Shown here: one piece after another, positions 1-5,830 of the stretch
Layout of the letters: every line of letters starts with the position of its first letter
How positions within the stretch are numbered: the first letter of the stretch is position 1
DNA from: an uncultured Roseburia sp.
GTDB taxonomy: Bacteria; Bacillota; Clostridia; Lachnospirales; Lachnospiraceae
DNA length: 6,181 nucleotides
Assembly: GCA_946055175.1 (NCBI GenBank)
Contig: CAMGET010000090.1
Span: 1-6,181, forward strand
Direction of reading: 5' to 3'
Made by a program: the position numbers and the translations under genes
The notes under the pieces: model-generated
What the model was told of the DNA's origin: nothing
Databases searched by the model: none
What the model saw: only the letters and a program-made list of their open reading frames with translations

Positions 1-300
1 ATCAGGTAATAATACATAACCGGATACTTCCACACCTTCAACCATGGTATCGTTTAAGGCTTTCATAGCTTCTGCAGAACTTTTTGTACTGTTTACTTCA
101 ATATCAAAGTATTCTCCATCGCTGGTAATTCCTACTCCAAGAGGAGCCGCAAAGGACATAATCATATGCGGTGAAAAACCTGTTGAATAGCAGATATCAA
201 TATCTGCACGGCGCATTGCCTTTTGGAAATAGCGCATAATATCAAGGTGTCCGATAAACTTCATGACACCGTATTTACGGAATTTAATTCTTATTTTCAT
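1..300 (-). CDS. DUF2344 / TIGR03936 radical SAM-associated protein, N-terminal 100 codons (3' end outside window)
   Basis: The reading frame starts at an ATG at 300 and stays open to the window edge, giving 100 residues; the C-terminal part is missing. The protein begins MKIRIKFRKYGVMKFIGHLD, followed by an arginine-rich helix (MRYFQKAMRRADI) and the motif YSTGFSPHMIMSFAAPLGVG with a nearby SDGEYFDIE segment. I recognise this pattern as DUF2344, a family found next to, or sometimes fused to, TIGR03960-type radical SAM proteins. Its biochemical role is not established as far as I know. The ATG overlaps the end of the upstream radical SAM gene by 17 nt and has a very strong Shine-Dalgarno inside that gene, so the two are probably co-translated and may act together. 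In many Clostridia the next gene is ribonuclease G; that would lie left of the window and cannot be seen here. Confidence 0.88.
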   Translation of the reverse strand, partial: MKIRIKFRKYGVMKFIGHLDIMRYFQKAMRRADIDICYSTGFSPHMIMSFAAPLGVGITSDGEYFDIEVNSTKSSAEAMKALNDTMVEGVEVSGYVLLPD

Positions 301-2152
301 AGCAAACGCCACCTCCAAATTTCTTTACACCGCAGCCGGAGCAACGCATACGGCAGTTTGGTGTCACAGATTCTGCCATGGCATTGTTCCATTCTCTTAT
401 TAAAAATTCCTTGCTGACACCGGTATCAATGAAATCCCAAGGAAAAATTTCATCTAAATCACGCTGACGCATTGTATAAAATTCGTAATCAATTCCACAG
501 GCTGTAAAAGCGTCGAGCCATCTTTGATAATCAAAGAATTCGCTCCAGGCATCAAAAATACCGCCATGTTCGTAAACATGCAAAATAGCCTGTCCTATTT
601 TACGGTCGCCACGTGCTAAAACTCCTTCTAAAACGGTTACATCAGCTTCATGCCAGTTGTATTTGATACTCTTTTTGTTTAACTGTTCGTGAACCGTATC
701 ATTTACAATCTTTGCCCGTCTTAAATATTCCTCAGGTTGATACATAGATGCCCATTGGAAAGGCGTAAAAGGTTTAGGTACGAAGAAAGAGGTACTGATA
801 GTAATCTGGCACCTACCGTTTCTTTTTTCCTTTGGAACGGTCTCATAATAGCGGATTGCTGTCTCATTTGCCAGTTCTGCGATTGCTTTCATGTCTTCTT
901 CAGTTTCTGTCGGTAAACCAAGCATGAAATAGAATTTTACTTTATTCCAGCCACCCTCAAAGGCTTGTGTAGCGCCATCTAAAATGACCTCTTCGGTCAG
1001 ACCTTTATTGATGACATCACGCAGGCGCTGGGAACCAGCCTCCGGAGCAAAGGTCAGACTGCTTTTTCTGATATCCTGGACCTTACTCATGACATCCAAC
1101 GAAAATGCATCGATACGTAAAGATGGTAAGGAAATATTTACACCTTTTCCTTTAAATTCATCAATTAAAAAGGTTACCAGTTCCTGTAACTGTGAATAGT
1201 CAGAGGAACTTAACGAGCTTAACGAAATCTCCTCATGTCCGGTAGATTTTAACATTTTATAAGCCAAATCTTTTAAACGCTCTACATTTTTTTCACGAGT
1301 AGGACGATAAACCATTCCTGCCTGGCAGAAACGGCAGCCACGGATACAACCGCGCTGAATTTCTAATACCACACGGTCCTGTGTTGCCTTGATAAAAGGA
1401 ACGACAGGTGCTTCCGGATAAACAGCGGAGGTCATGTCCATTACAAGCTGCTTTTGAACTGTTTTAGGTACATCTTCATAAATCGGTGAAAAGCTTTCAA
1501 TGGTGCCGTCATTTTTATAAGAAACCTTATATAAAGATGGCACATAAATCCCCGGGATCTTTGAAGCTTCACGCAAAAACTCTTTACGACTGGCTCCACT
1601 CTTTTTCATTTCCTTATAGAGGTCAAAAAGAGCCTGGTAAGAGATTTCGCCCTCTCCCATATAGAACATATCAAAGAAATCCGCAATCGGCTCCGGATTA
1701 TAGGTACAAGGGCCGCCACCGATGACAATCGGGTGTCCATCGGTACGTTCGGATGCTAATAATGGGATTTGGCTCAAATCGAGAACCTGTAAAATATTGG
1801 TATAGCACATTTCATACTGTATGGTAATTCCAAGGAAATCAAAATCCTTGATTGGTTCCTGTGATTCCAGACCAAATAACGGAATCATCTCTTCTTTCAT
1901 GATTTTGTGTAAATCCGGCCATGGCGAATATACACGCTCGCACCAAACATCCTCCATTTTATTAAACATATCATATAAAATTTGAATGCCTAAATGGGAC
2001 ATTCCGATTTCGTAAACATCAGGGAAGCACATCGCAAATCGGATTGCAACCTTCTCTTTATCTTTTTTGATGCTATTTAACTCATTTCCGATGTAGCGCG
2101 CAGGCTTATCTATTTTCATGAGTATCTCATCTGATAATGCTAATTTTGTCAT
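284..2152 (-). CDS. TIGR03960-type radical SAM protein with B12-binding-like N-terminal domain
   Basis: This is a complete 622-residue protein. Residues about 1-220 form an N-terminal region like the cobalamin-binding domain of B12-dependent radical SAM enzymes, with GITIQYEMCYTNILQVLDL and the segment IVIGGGPCTYNPEPIADFFD. I do not see the DxHxxG motif of base-off B12 binding, so cobalamin binding is uncertain. The radical SAM core starts near residue 260 with QRGCIRGCRFCQAGM; Cys269, Cys273 and Cys276 form the CX3CX2C motif that ligates the [4Fe-4S] cluster. The tail has Cys600, Cys604, Cys607 and Cys617, which could bind a second cluster or zinc. The ATG at 2152 has AAAGGA at 2162-2167, 9 nt upstream. 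The family's substrate is unknown to me. Its usual neighbour, DUF2344, follows with an overlap, and the small membrane protein gene precedes it by 39 nt, so the three are probably one transcript. Confidence 0.93.
   Translation of the reverse strand: MTKLALSDEILMKIDKPARYIGNELNSIKKDKEKVAIRFAMCFPDVYEIGMSHLGIQILYDMFNKMEDVWCERVYSPWPDLHKIMKEEMIPLFGLESQEPIKDFDFLGITIQYEMCYTNILQVLDLSQIPLLASERTDGHPIVIGGGPCTYNPEPIADFFDMFYMGEGEISYQALFDLYKEMKKSGASRKEFLREASKIPGIYVPSLYKVSYKNDGTIESFSPIYEDVPKTVQKQLVMDMTSAVYPEAPVVPFIKATQDRVVLEIQRGCIRGCRFCQAGMVYRPTREKNVERLKDLAYKMLKSTGHEEISLSSLSSSDYSQLQELVTFLIDEFKGKGVNISLPSLRIDAFSLDVMSKVQDIRKSSLTFAPEAGSQRLRDVINKGLTEEVILDGATQAFEGGWNKVKFYFMLGLPTETEEDMKAIAELANETAIRYYETVPKEKRNGRCQITISTSFFVPKPFTPFQWASMYQPEEYLRRAKIVNDTVHEQLNKKSIKYNWHEADVTVLEGVLARGDRKIGQAILHVYEHGGIFDAWSEFFDYQRWLDAFTACGIDYEFYTMRQRDLDEIFPWDFIDTGVSKEFLIREWNNAMAESVTPNCRMRCSGCGVKKFGGGVCYENKN
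310..316 (-). promoter_or_regulatory. Ribosome binding site of the DUF2344 gene, inside the radical SAM coding region
   Basis: On the minus strand this reads GGAGGTG, close to a full anti-Shine-Dalgarno match, 9 nt before the ATG at 300. The same bases encode the Gly-Gly of the C-terminal GGGVCY segment of the radical SAM protein. This site fixes the start of the DUF2344 gene and supports translational coupling across the 17-nt overlap. Confidence 0.85.
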
Positions 2153-2191
2153 TCGGATAAATCCTTTCTAATAATAAGTCGCTTAAAACAT

Positions 2192-2479
2192 TTATAGTTT
2201 AACATAGTTTTGCAAAAATGTATAATACTGATTATCACGAATCATGTCAATAATTTCTGTAGATGACTTTTCAAAGATTTCATATGAATTATATTTGCAA
2301 AACAAAAAGCCACAAAACAAAAGTAAGGCACAAAAAAATCGCAGCTTTGCAAATAAAAATGGCGGTACTTCCGGTTCTTTTTCATCAAAATCTATTTCTT
2401 TTGTTTCATCGTCTTCTTCATCAAAAGAGGCCCGGATCTGTCTTACATATTGTTTTCTTCTGATTACATCATCATCCAT
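2192..2479 (-). CDS. Small single-pass membrane protein of unknown family
   Basis: This is a 95-residue protein starting at the ATG at 2479. I do not recognise a family. Residues 1-18 are basic and polar, and 19-38 are strongly acidic (DEEDDETKEIDFDEKEPE). Residues about 47-62 are hydrophobic (LRFFCALLLFCGFLFC), fitting one transmembrane helix preceded by a Lys and an Arg. A 33-residue polar C-terminal tail follows, rich in Tyr, Ile and Asp. With no cleavable signal, the N-terminus is probably cytoplasmic and the tail outside, but this topology is inferred. A GTG at 2491 in the same frame would add four residues, but it lies inside the AAAGGTGG ribosome binding site, so it is not the start. 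The gene sits just after the his terminator and 39 nt before the radical SAM gene. That suggests it begins this transcript. The reading frame is intact and has a good ribosome site, so I take it as real. Confidence 0.72.
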   Translation of the reverse strand: MDDDVIRRKQYVRQIRASFDEEDDETKEIDFDEKEPEVPPFLFAKLRFFCALLLFCGFLFCKYNSYEIFEKSSTEIIDMIRDNQYYTFLQNYVKL

Positions 2480-2487
2480 AACAGATA

Positions 2488-2495
2488 CCACCTTT
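2488..2495 (-). promoter_or_regulatory. Ribosome binding site of the small membrane protein gene
   Basis: On the minus strand this reads AAAGGTGG, 8 nt before the ATG at 2479. It decides the start: the alternative in-frame GTG at 2491 is part of this site and cannot also be the initiation codon served by it. Confidence 0.75.
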
Positions 2496-2499
2496 CATA

Positions 2500-2536
2500 A
2501 AAATAACCATATAAAAAAATTTTATATGGCTATTTT
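2500..2536 (-). terminator. AT-rich hairpin terminator of the his operon
   Basis: The bases at 2507-2516 (CCATATAAAA) are the exact reverse complement of 2520-2529, separated by three A. The stem extends outward by a further six A-T pairs after one mismatch (2506 with 2530), giving a 17-bp stem with one mismatch and a 3-nt loop. It starts 35 nt after the hisIE stop codon. Read on the minus strand, the 3' arm ends in ATTTT followed by TATG, so the U-tract is short and within the stem. The stem has only two G-C pairs, so termination may be partial. No gene on the plus strand would need it. Confidence 0.65.
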
Positions 2537-2563
2537 ATAAGTATTTATTTGGTTGTATGACAA
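2534..2563 (-). promoter_or_regulatory. Candidate sigma-A promoter for the membrane protein / radical SAM / DUF2344 genes
   Basis: On the minus strand, TTGTCA at 2563-2558 and TATAAA at 2539-2534 each match five of six consensus bases of a housekeeping promoter, with an 18-nt spacer. The expected start point is near 2527, inside the 5' arm of the terminator hairpin and about 48 nt before the ATG at 2479. A transcript begun there would keep only about 8 A-U pairs of the stem and so should escape termination. AT-rich DNA gives such matches by chance, so this is a candidate only. Confidence 0.45.
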
Positions 2564-2570
2564 AAACTAC

Positions 2571-3854
2571 TTATCTTTGAGACAGTTCCTGCATGACTTC
2601 TTCCCAGGTGACACCTTTTTCTACCATAAGTACCATCATATGATAAAGGAAATCGGAAATCTCATATTTGATTTCTTCCGGATTCGGATTTTTTGCTGCA
2701 ATCACAATTTCGGTACATTCTTCACCGCATTTCTTCAAAATCTTATCAATTCCCTTGTCAAAAAGGTAATTCGTATAGGAACCTTCCTTTGGATGTTCTC
2801 TGCGGTCAACAATAATAGAATACACATCTTCAAGAACCTTTTGCGGATTCTTTTCCAAATACTCTTTTTTCACAATTTCATTGAAGAAGCAGGTTTTACT
2901 GCCGGTATGACAAGCCACACCAATCTGCGAAACCTTTGCCAGAATGGTATCATAATCACAATCCGCAGTTAAAGATTTTACATACTGATAATGACCGGAA
3001 GTCATCCCTTTTACCCATAATTCATTTCTGCTTCTGCTCCAGTAAGTCATTTTGCCAAGATTAATCGTGGTATGAAAAGCTTCTTCATTCATATAAGCAA
3101 GCATCAGAACTTCATCGGTGCGATAATCCTGAACAATTACCGGAACAAGCCCATCTGAATTCTTCTTTAAATCATTCCATTTTAATGCAGCTTCAAAATT
3201 ATCCATTTTAATTCCGGCTGCAGAAAGTTTAGATTTCATTTTCATGACATCTGTTGTTGGCTCGTTGATAAATTTCCCGTAAATTCCTCGAACTTGTTTC
3301 CTCTGCAAAACAGAAAGAATTTTTTCATAATCATAGGAATCCATGCATACCACATATGGCACTGTTGTCATGCTTTCGATGGCATCCATGACATTTTTGT
3401 TCAATACCAAAAGCTCATGGAAATATTCATTCATTTTACTCTGATTTTTAAAAATAAAATCAACATTGTCTACAGAAACCAAAATACGGTCTTTGCCGAA
3501 ACGTTTACTGGCTTCTTCTGCCAACTCAATGCTGTTTGGTTTCGAACCATTTACAATCACCTGTAAGCATCCGGCATAAAAGAATTTTTTAATATCTTCC
3601 ATGCGGTTGATGTTGCCACCGGCACAGGTCTTTAATTCGATGTTACGATTGATATTTTTTATGGTATTAATATTACGATCATGTTCCTCATCATCTGCAG
3701 ATAAATCAAAAATAATAATCTTATCAATCCCACTGTCATTATATAATTTTGCCAGTTCAATGACATTCTCATAGGTAACAGTCATATCTTCAAAACCGGC
3801 TACTGCTTTTCCATCTTTTAAATATATGGTAGCAACAATATTCTTATCTTCCAT
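2571..3854 (-). CDS. hisIE: HisIE: phosphoribosyl-AMP cyclohydrolase / phosphoribosyl-ATP pyrophosphatase, with degenerate HisF-like N-terminal domain
   Basis: This 427-residue cytoplasmic enzyme carries out steps 2 and 3 of histidine synthesis. The HisI part (about 234-324) has [13 protein letters not shown] and a DCDYD motif with Asp298, Asp300 and Asp302 for Mg. Cys299, Cys315 and Cys322 match the zinc ligands. The HisE part (about 338-427) is the all-alpha pyrophosphatase, with the KKCGEECTE helix (Glu378, Glu379, Glu382) and Glu398/Asp401. Ordinary HisIE has only about 200-220 residues. Here residues 1-225 are extra and resemble HisF: the [19 protein letters not shown] and LVSVDN segments align with the barrel start. 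Tyr11 stands where HisF has its catalytic Asp11, and the middle of the barrel is shortened, so this domain is probably not a cyclase. I chose the ATG at 3854 because AAGGA lies 4 nt upstream and the alignment with HisF then starts at residue 1. An upstream TTG at 3878 has no ribosome site. It is the last his gene before the terminator. Confidence 0.93.
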   Translation of the reverse strand: MEDKNIVATIYLKDGKAVAGFEDMTVTYENVIELAKLYNDSGIDKIIIFDLSADDEEHDRNINTIKNINRNIELKTCAGGNINRMEDIKKFFYAGCLQVIVNGSKPNSIELAEEASKRFGKDRILVSVDNVDFIFKNQSKMNEYFHELLVLNKNVMDAIESMTTVPYVVCMDSYDYEKILSVLQRKQVRGIYGKFINEPTTDVMKMKSKLSAAGIKMDNFEAALKWNDLKKNSDGLVPVIVQDYRTDEVLMLAYMNEEAFHTTINLGKMTYWSRSRNELWVKGMTSGHYQYVKSLTADCDYDTILAKVSQIGVACHTGSKTCFFNEIVKKEYLEKNPQKVLEDVYSIIVDRREHPKEGSYTNYLFDKGIDKILKKCGEECTEIVIAAKNPNPEEIKYEISDFLYHMMVLMVEKGVTWEEVMQELSQR

Positions 3855-3858
3855 TCTT

Positions 3859-3863
3859 TCCTT
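3859..3863 (-). promoter_or_regulatory. Ribosome binding site of hisIE
   Basis: On the minus strand AAGGA lies 4 nt before the ATG at 3854. The spacing is short but acceptable. It supports this start over the in-frame TTG at 3878, which would place the site inside the coding region. Confidence 0.6.
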
Positions 3864-3896
3864 ACAAATCCTTCCCAATATATTAGCGCTATGCGA

Positions 3897-4496
3897 TTAG
3901 AGACTTCCCTTCGTTGTCAGCACGTCAGTGATACGAGGGTCAATCACGGTCGCTTCATCTAACGCTTTGGCGAATGCTTTAAACATCGCCTCAATCACAT
4001 GATGATTGTTTCCACCGGATAATACCTTGATATGTAAATTCATTCCGGCAGTATAAGAAATGGCATAGAAAAATTCCTTCACCATTTCCGTGTCGAAATA
4101 ACCGACTCTGTCTGTTGTAAATTCAGCATCAAAGGCCAAATACGGTCTGCCTGATAAGTCAATCGCACATAAAACCAACACTTCATCCATTGGTAAAATA
4201 CAGCTTCCATAGCGTTTAATCCCGCATTTATCTCCGACAGCTTTTTTAATAGCATTTCCAAGTACGATGCCTGTATCTTCAATGGTATGATGACAGTCTA
4301 CCGCTAAATCACCTTCTACGGATACTTTCAAATCAAATAATCCATGTCTGGCGAACCCTTCTAACATATGATCAAAAAATCCAATTCCGGTTGACACGGA
4401 AGATTTTCCGGTACCGTCTAAACAAAGGGATAAAGCAATATCTGTTTCTTTTGTTTTACGTACAAAGTCTGCTTTTCTTTCATTTTTCATTTCCAT
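3897..4496 (-). CDS. hisB: Imidazoleglycerol-phosphate dehydratase (HisB)
   Basis: This is a complete 199-residue, single-function dehydratase of usual bacterial length (about 195-200). It converts imidazoleglycerol phosphate to imidazoleacetol phosphate in the cytoplasm. There is no histidinol-phosphatase domain of the E. coli fusion type. The two metal-binding repeats are visible: FFDHMLEGFARHG (His43, His51) with DCHHTIEDTG (His69, His70, Glu73), and GGNNHHVIEAMFKAFAKAL (His165, His166, Glu169). These are the manganese ligands of the family, and none is missing. The ATG at 4496 has CACCCC (GGGGTG on the minus strand) at 4502-4507, 5 nt upstream, which favours it over the Met at residue 3. 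The gene begins 37 nt after the hisD stop and ends 42 nt before hisIE. It is probably co-transcribed with both. Confidence 0.97.
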   Translation of the reverse strand: MEMKNERKADFVRKTKETDIALSLCLDGTGKSSVSTGIGFFDHMLEGFARHGLFDLKVSVEGDLAVDCHHTIEDTGIVLGNAIKKAVGDKCGIKRYGSCILPMDEVLVLCAIDLSGRPYLAFDAEFTTDRVGYFDTEMVKEFFYAISYTAGMNLHIKVLSGGNNHHVIEAMFKAFAKALDEATVIDPRITDVLTTKGSL

Positions 4497-4533
4497 AGTT
4501 ACACCCCAAGAAATAATTATAACATAATTCTAT

Positions 4534-5826
4534 CTAATCTTCAAATCTGACACGGATAGAATTTGCATGCGCAGTCAACTTTTCACATTCTGCAAACTGA
4601 ACGATATCTTTATATACCGGTTTTAACGCTTCTTTTGAGTAAGAAATAATGCTGGATTTCTTAATAAAATCATCTACACTCAGTGGGGAAAAGAATTTCG
4701 CGGTTCCGTTTGTTGGTAAAACATGGTTAGGGCCTGCAAAATAATCGCCCAAAGGCTCACTGGAGTATTCGCCAATAAAGATTGCACCTGCATTTCGAAT
4801 TTTGGTCATAACCTCAAACGGATTCTTTGTTACAAGCTCTAAGTGTTCAGATGCAATTTCGTTTACTGTTTCAATAGCAGCATCTAAGGTATCAGCCACC
4901 AGAATATAGCCATAGTTGTCTAAGGATTTCTGAATAATTTCCTTTCTGGATAATTCTGCGACAAATTTATCGACTTCAACTGAAACCTGTTCTGCTAATT
5001 GCCTACTTGTGGTGATTAAAATGGCAGATGCCATTTCATCATGCTCTGCCTGAGATAATAAATCCGCTGCTACAAAACGTGGATTAGCTGTCTCATCAGC
5101 AAGAACCAGAATTTCACTTGGGCCGGCGATGGAATCAATGCTGACATAGCCAAATACCGCCTTTTTCGCCAAAGCTACATAAATATTACCCGGGCCTACG
5201 ATTTTATCTACTTTTGGAATACTTTCCGTACCAAAAGCCAAAGCTGCAATTGCCTGCGCACCGCCTACTTTATAAATTTTATCTACACCGGCTTCTTTCG
5301 CTGCGACCAAAGTAGATGGATAAACTTTGCCGTCTGCTCCCGGAGGGGTTGTCATTATGATTTCATCTACTCCTGCAACCTTTGCCGGCAATACATTCAT
5401 TAAAACAGAGGATGGATACACTGCTTTTCCGCCAGGCACATAGACACCGACACGCTTTAGGGCAGTTACCTTCTGACCTAATATAATGCCGTTTTCCTGA
5501 GAATCAAACCAGGACGTCTGACGCTGCTTTTCATGATAGGTTTTGATATTCACGAGTGCTTTTCTGATAACTTCTAATAGCTTTGTATCTACTAATCGGT
5601 AAGCTTCTTCTATTTCTTCTTCTGTTACCAAAATATTGGACGCATTGATATCCGCCTTGTCAAACCGCTTGGTATAATCAAATAACGCTTCATCCTTTTT
5701 CTCTCGAACAGTCATAATGATATCATTTACTCTTGCTTCAAATTCACCATAGGAGTTTGGGCTGCGCTTTAACAGATTTTCTAATATATTACTTTGTGTT
5801 TCAGGTGTTAAGTTTAAAATCTTCAT
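4534..5826 (-). CDS. hisD: Histidinol dehydrogenase (HisD)
   Basis: This is a complete 430-residue protein of the usual family length. It oxidises L-histidinol to L-histidine in two NAD-dependent steps, as a zinc-bearing cytoplasmic dimer. Visible hallmarks in order are YVPGGKAVYPSSVLMNVLPA (about 129-148), GGAQAIAALAFGT (188-200), KIVGPGNIYVALAKK (208-222), GPSEILVLAD and LLSQAEHDEMASAIL. Zinc ligands Gln259, His262, Asp361 and His420 are present, and so is the catalytic pair Glu327-His328 in SEHLEL. The ATG at 5826 has GAAGGA at 5834-5839, 7 nt upstream; those bases also encode the end of HisG. With only 4 nt between the hisG stop and this start, the two genes are almost certainly translationally coupled. 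Nothing in the sequence suggests damage or unusual composition. Confidence 0.98.
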   Translation of the reverse strand: MKILNLTPETQSNILENLLKRSPNSYGEFEARVNDIIMTVREKKDEALFDYTKRFDKADINASNILVTEEEIEEAYRLVDTKLLEVIRKALVNIKTYHEKQRQTSWFDSQENGIILGQKVTALKRVGVYVPGGKAVYPSSVLMNVLPAKVAGVDEIIMTTPPGADGKVYPSTLVAAKEAGVDKIYKVGGAQAIAALAFGTESIPKVDKIVGPGNIYVALAKKAVFGYVSIDSIAGPSEILVLADETANPRFVAADLLSQAEHDEMASAILITTSRQLAEQVSVEVDKFVAELSRKEIIQKSLDNYGYILVADTLDAAIETVNEIASEHLELVTKNPFEVMTKIRNAGAIFIGEYSSEPLGDYFAGPNHVLPTNGTAKFFSPLSVDDFIKKSSIISYSKEALKPVYKDIVQFAECEKLTAHANSIRVRFED

Positions 5827-5830
5827 GCTG

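Noticed and set aside
2153..2220. Promoter directly in front of the radical SAM gene
   Set aside because: TATAAA and TATTAT-like boxes occur, but none has a good -35 box at 16-18 nt; base composition alone explains them.
2480..2491. GTG start at 2491 for the small membrane protein, four codons upstream
   Set aside because: The GTG lies inside the AAAGGTGG ribosome site that serves the ATG at 2479 and has no ribosome site of its own.
223..3566. Plus-strand open frames at 223-417, 984-1199, 1486-1725, 2244-2540, 2263-2463, 2553-2972 and 3294-3566
   Set aside because: All lie antisense to genes with clear protein evidence or a good ribosome site, and their translations have no recognisable domains.
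3855..3878. TTG start at 3878 for hisIE
   Set aside because: No Shine-Dalgarno upstream, and the eight extra residues fall outside the alignment with HisF; the ATG at 3854 has AAGGA in front of it.
3855..3896. Regulatory element between hisB and hisIE
   Set aside because: Apart from a 6-base AGCGCT palindrome, nothing resembles a terminator, promoter or structured RNA.
4079..4282. Minus-strand 67-codon frame inside hisB
   Set aside because: It overlaps hisB in another frame over well-conserved HisB sequence and has no family resemblance.
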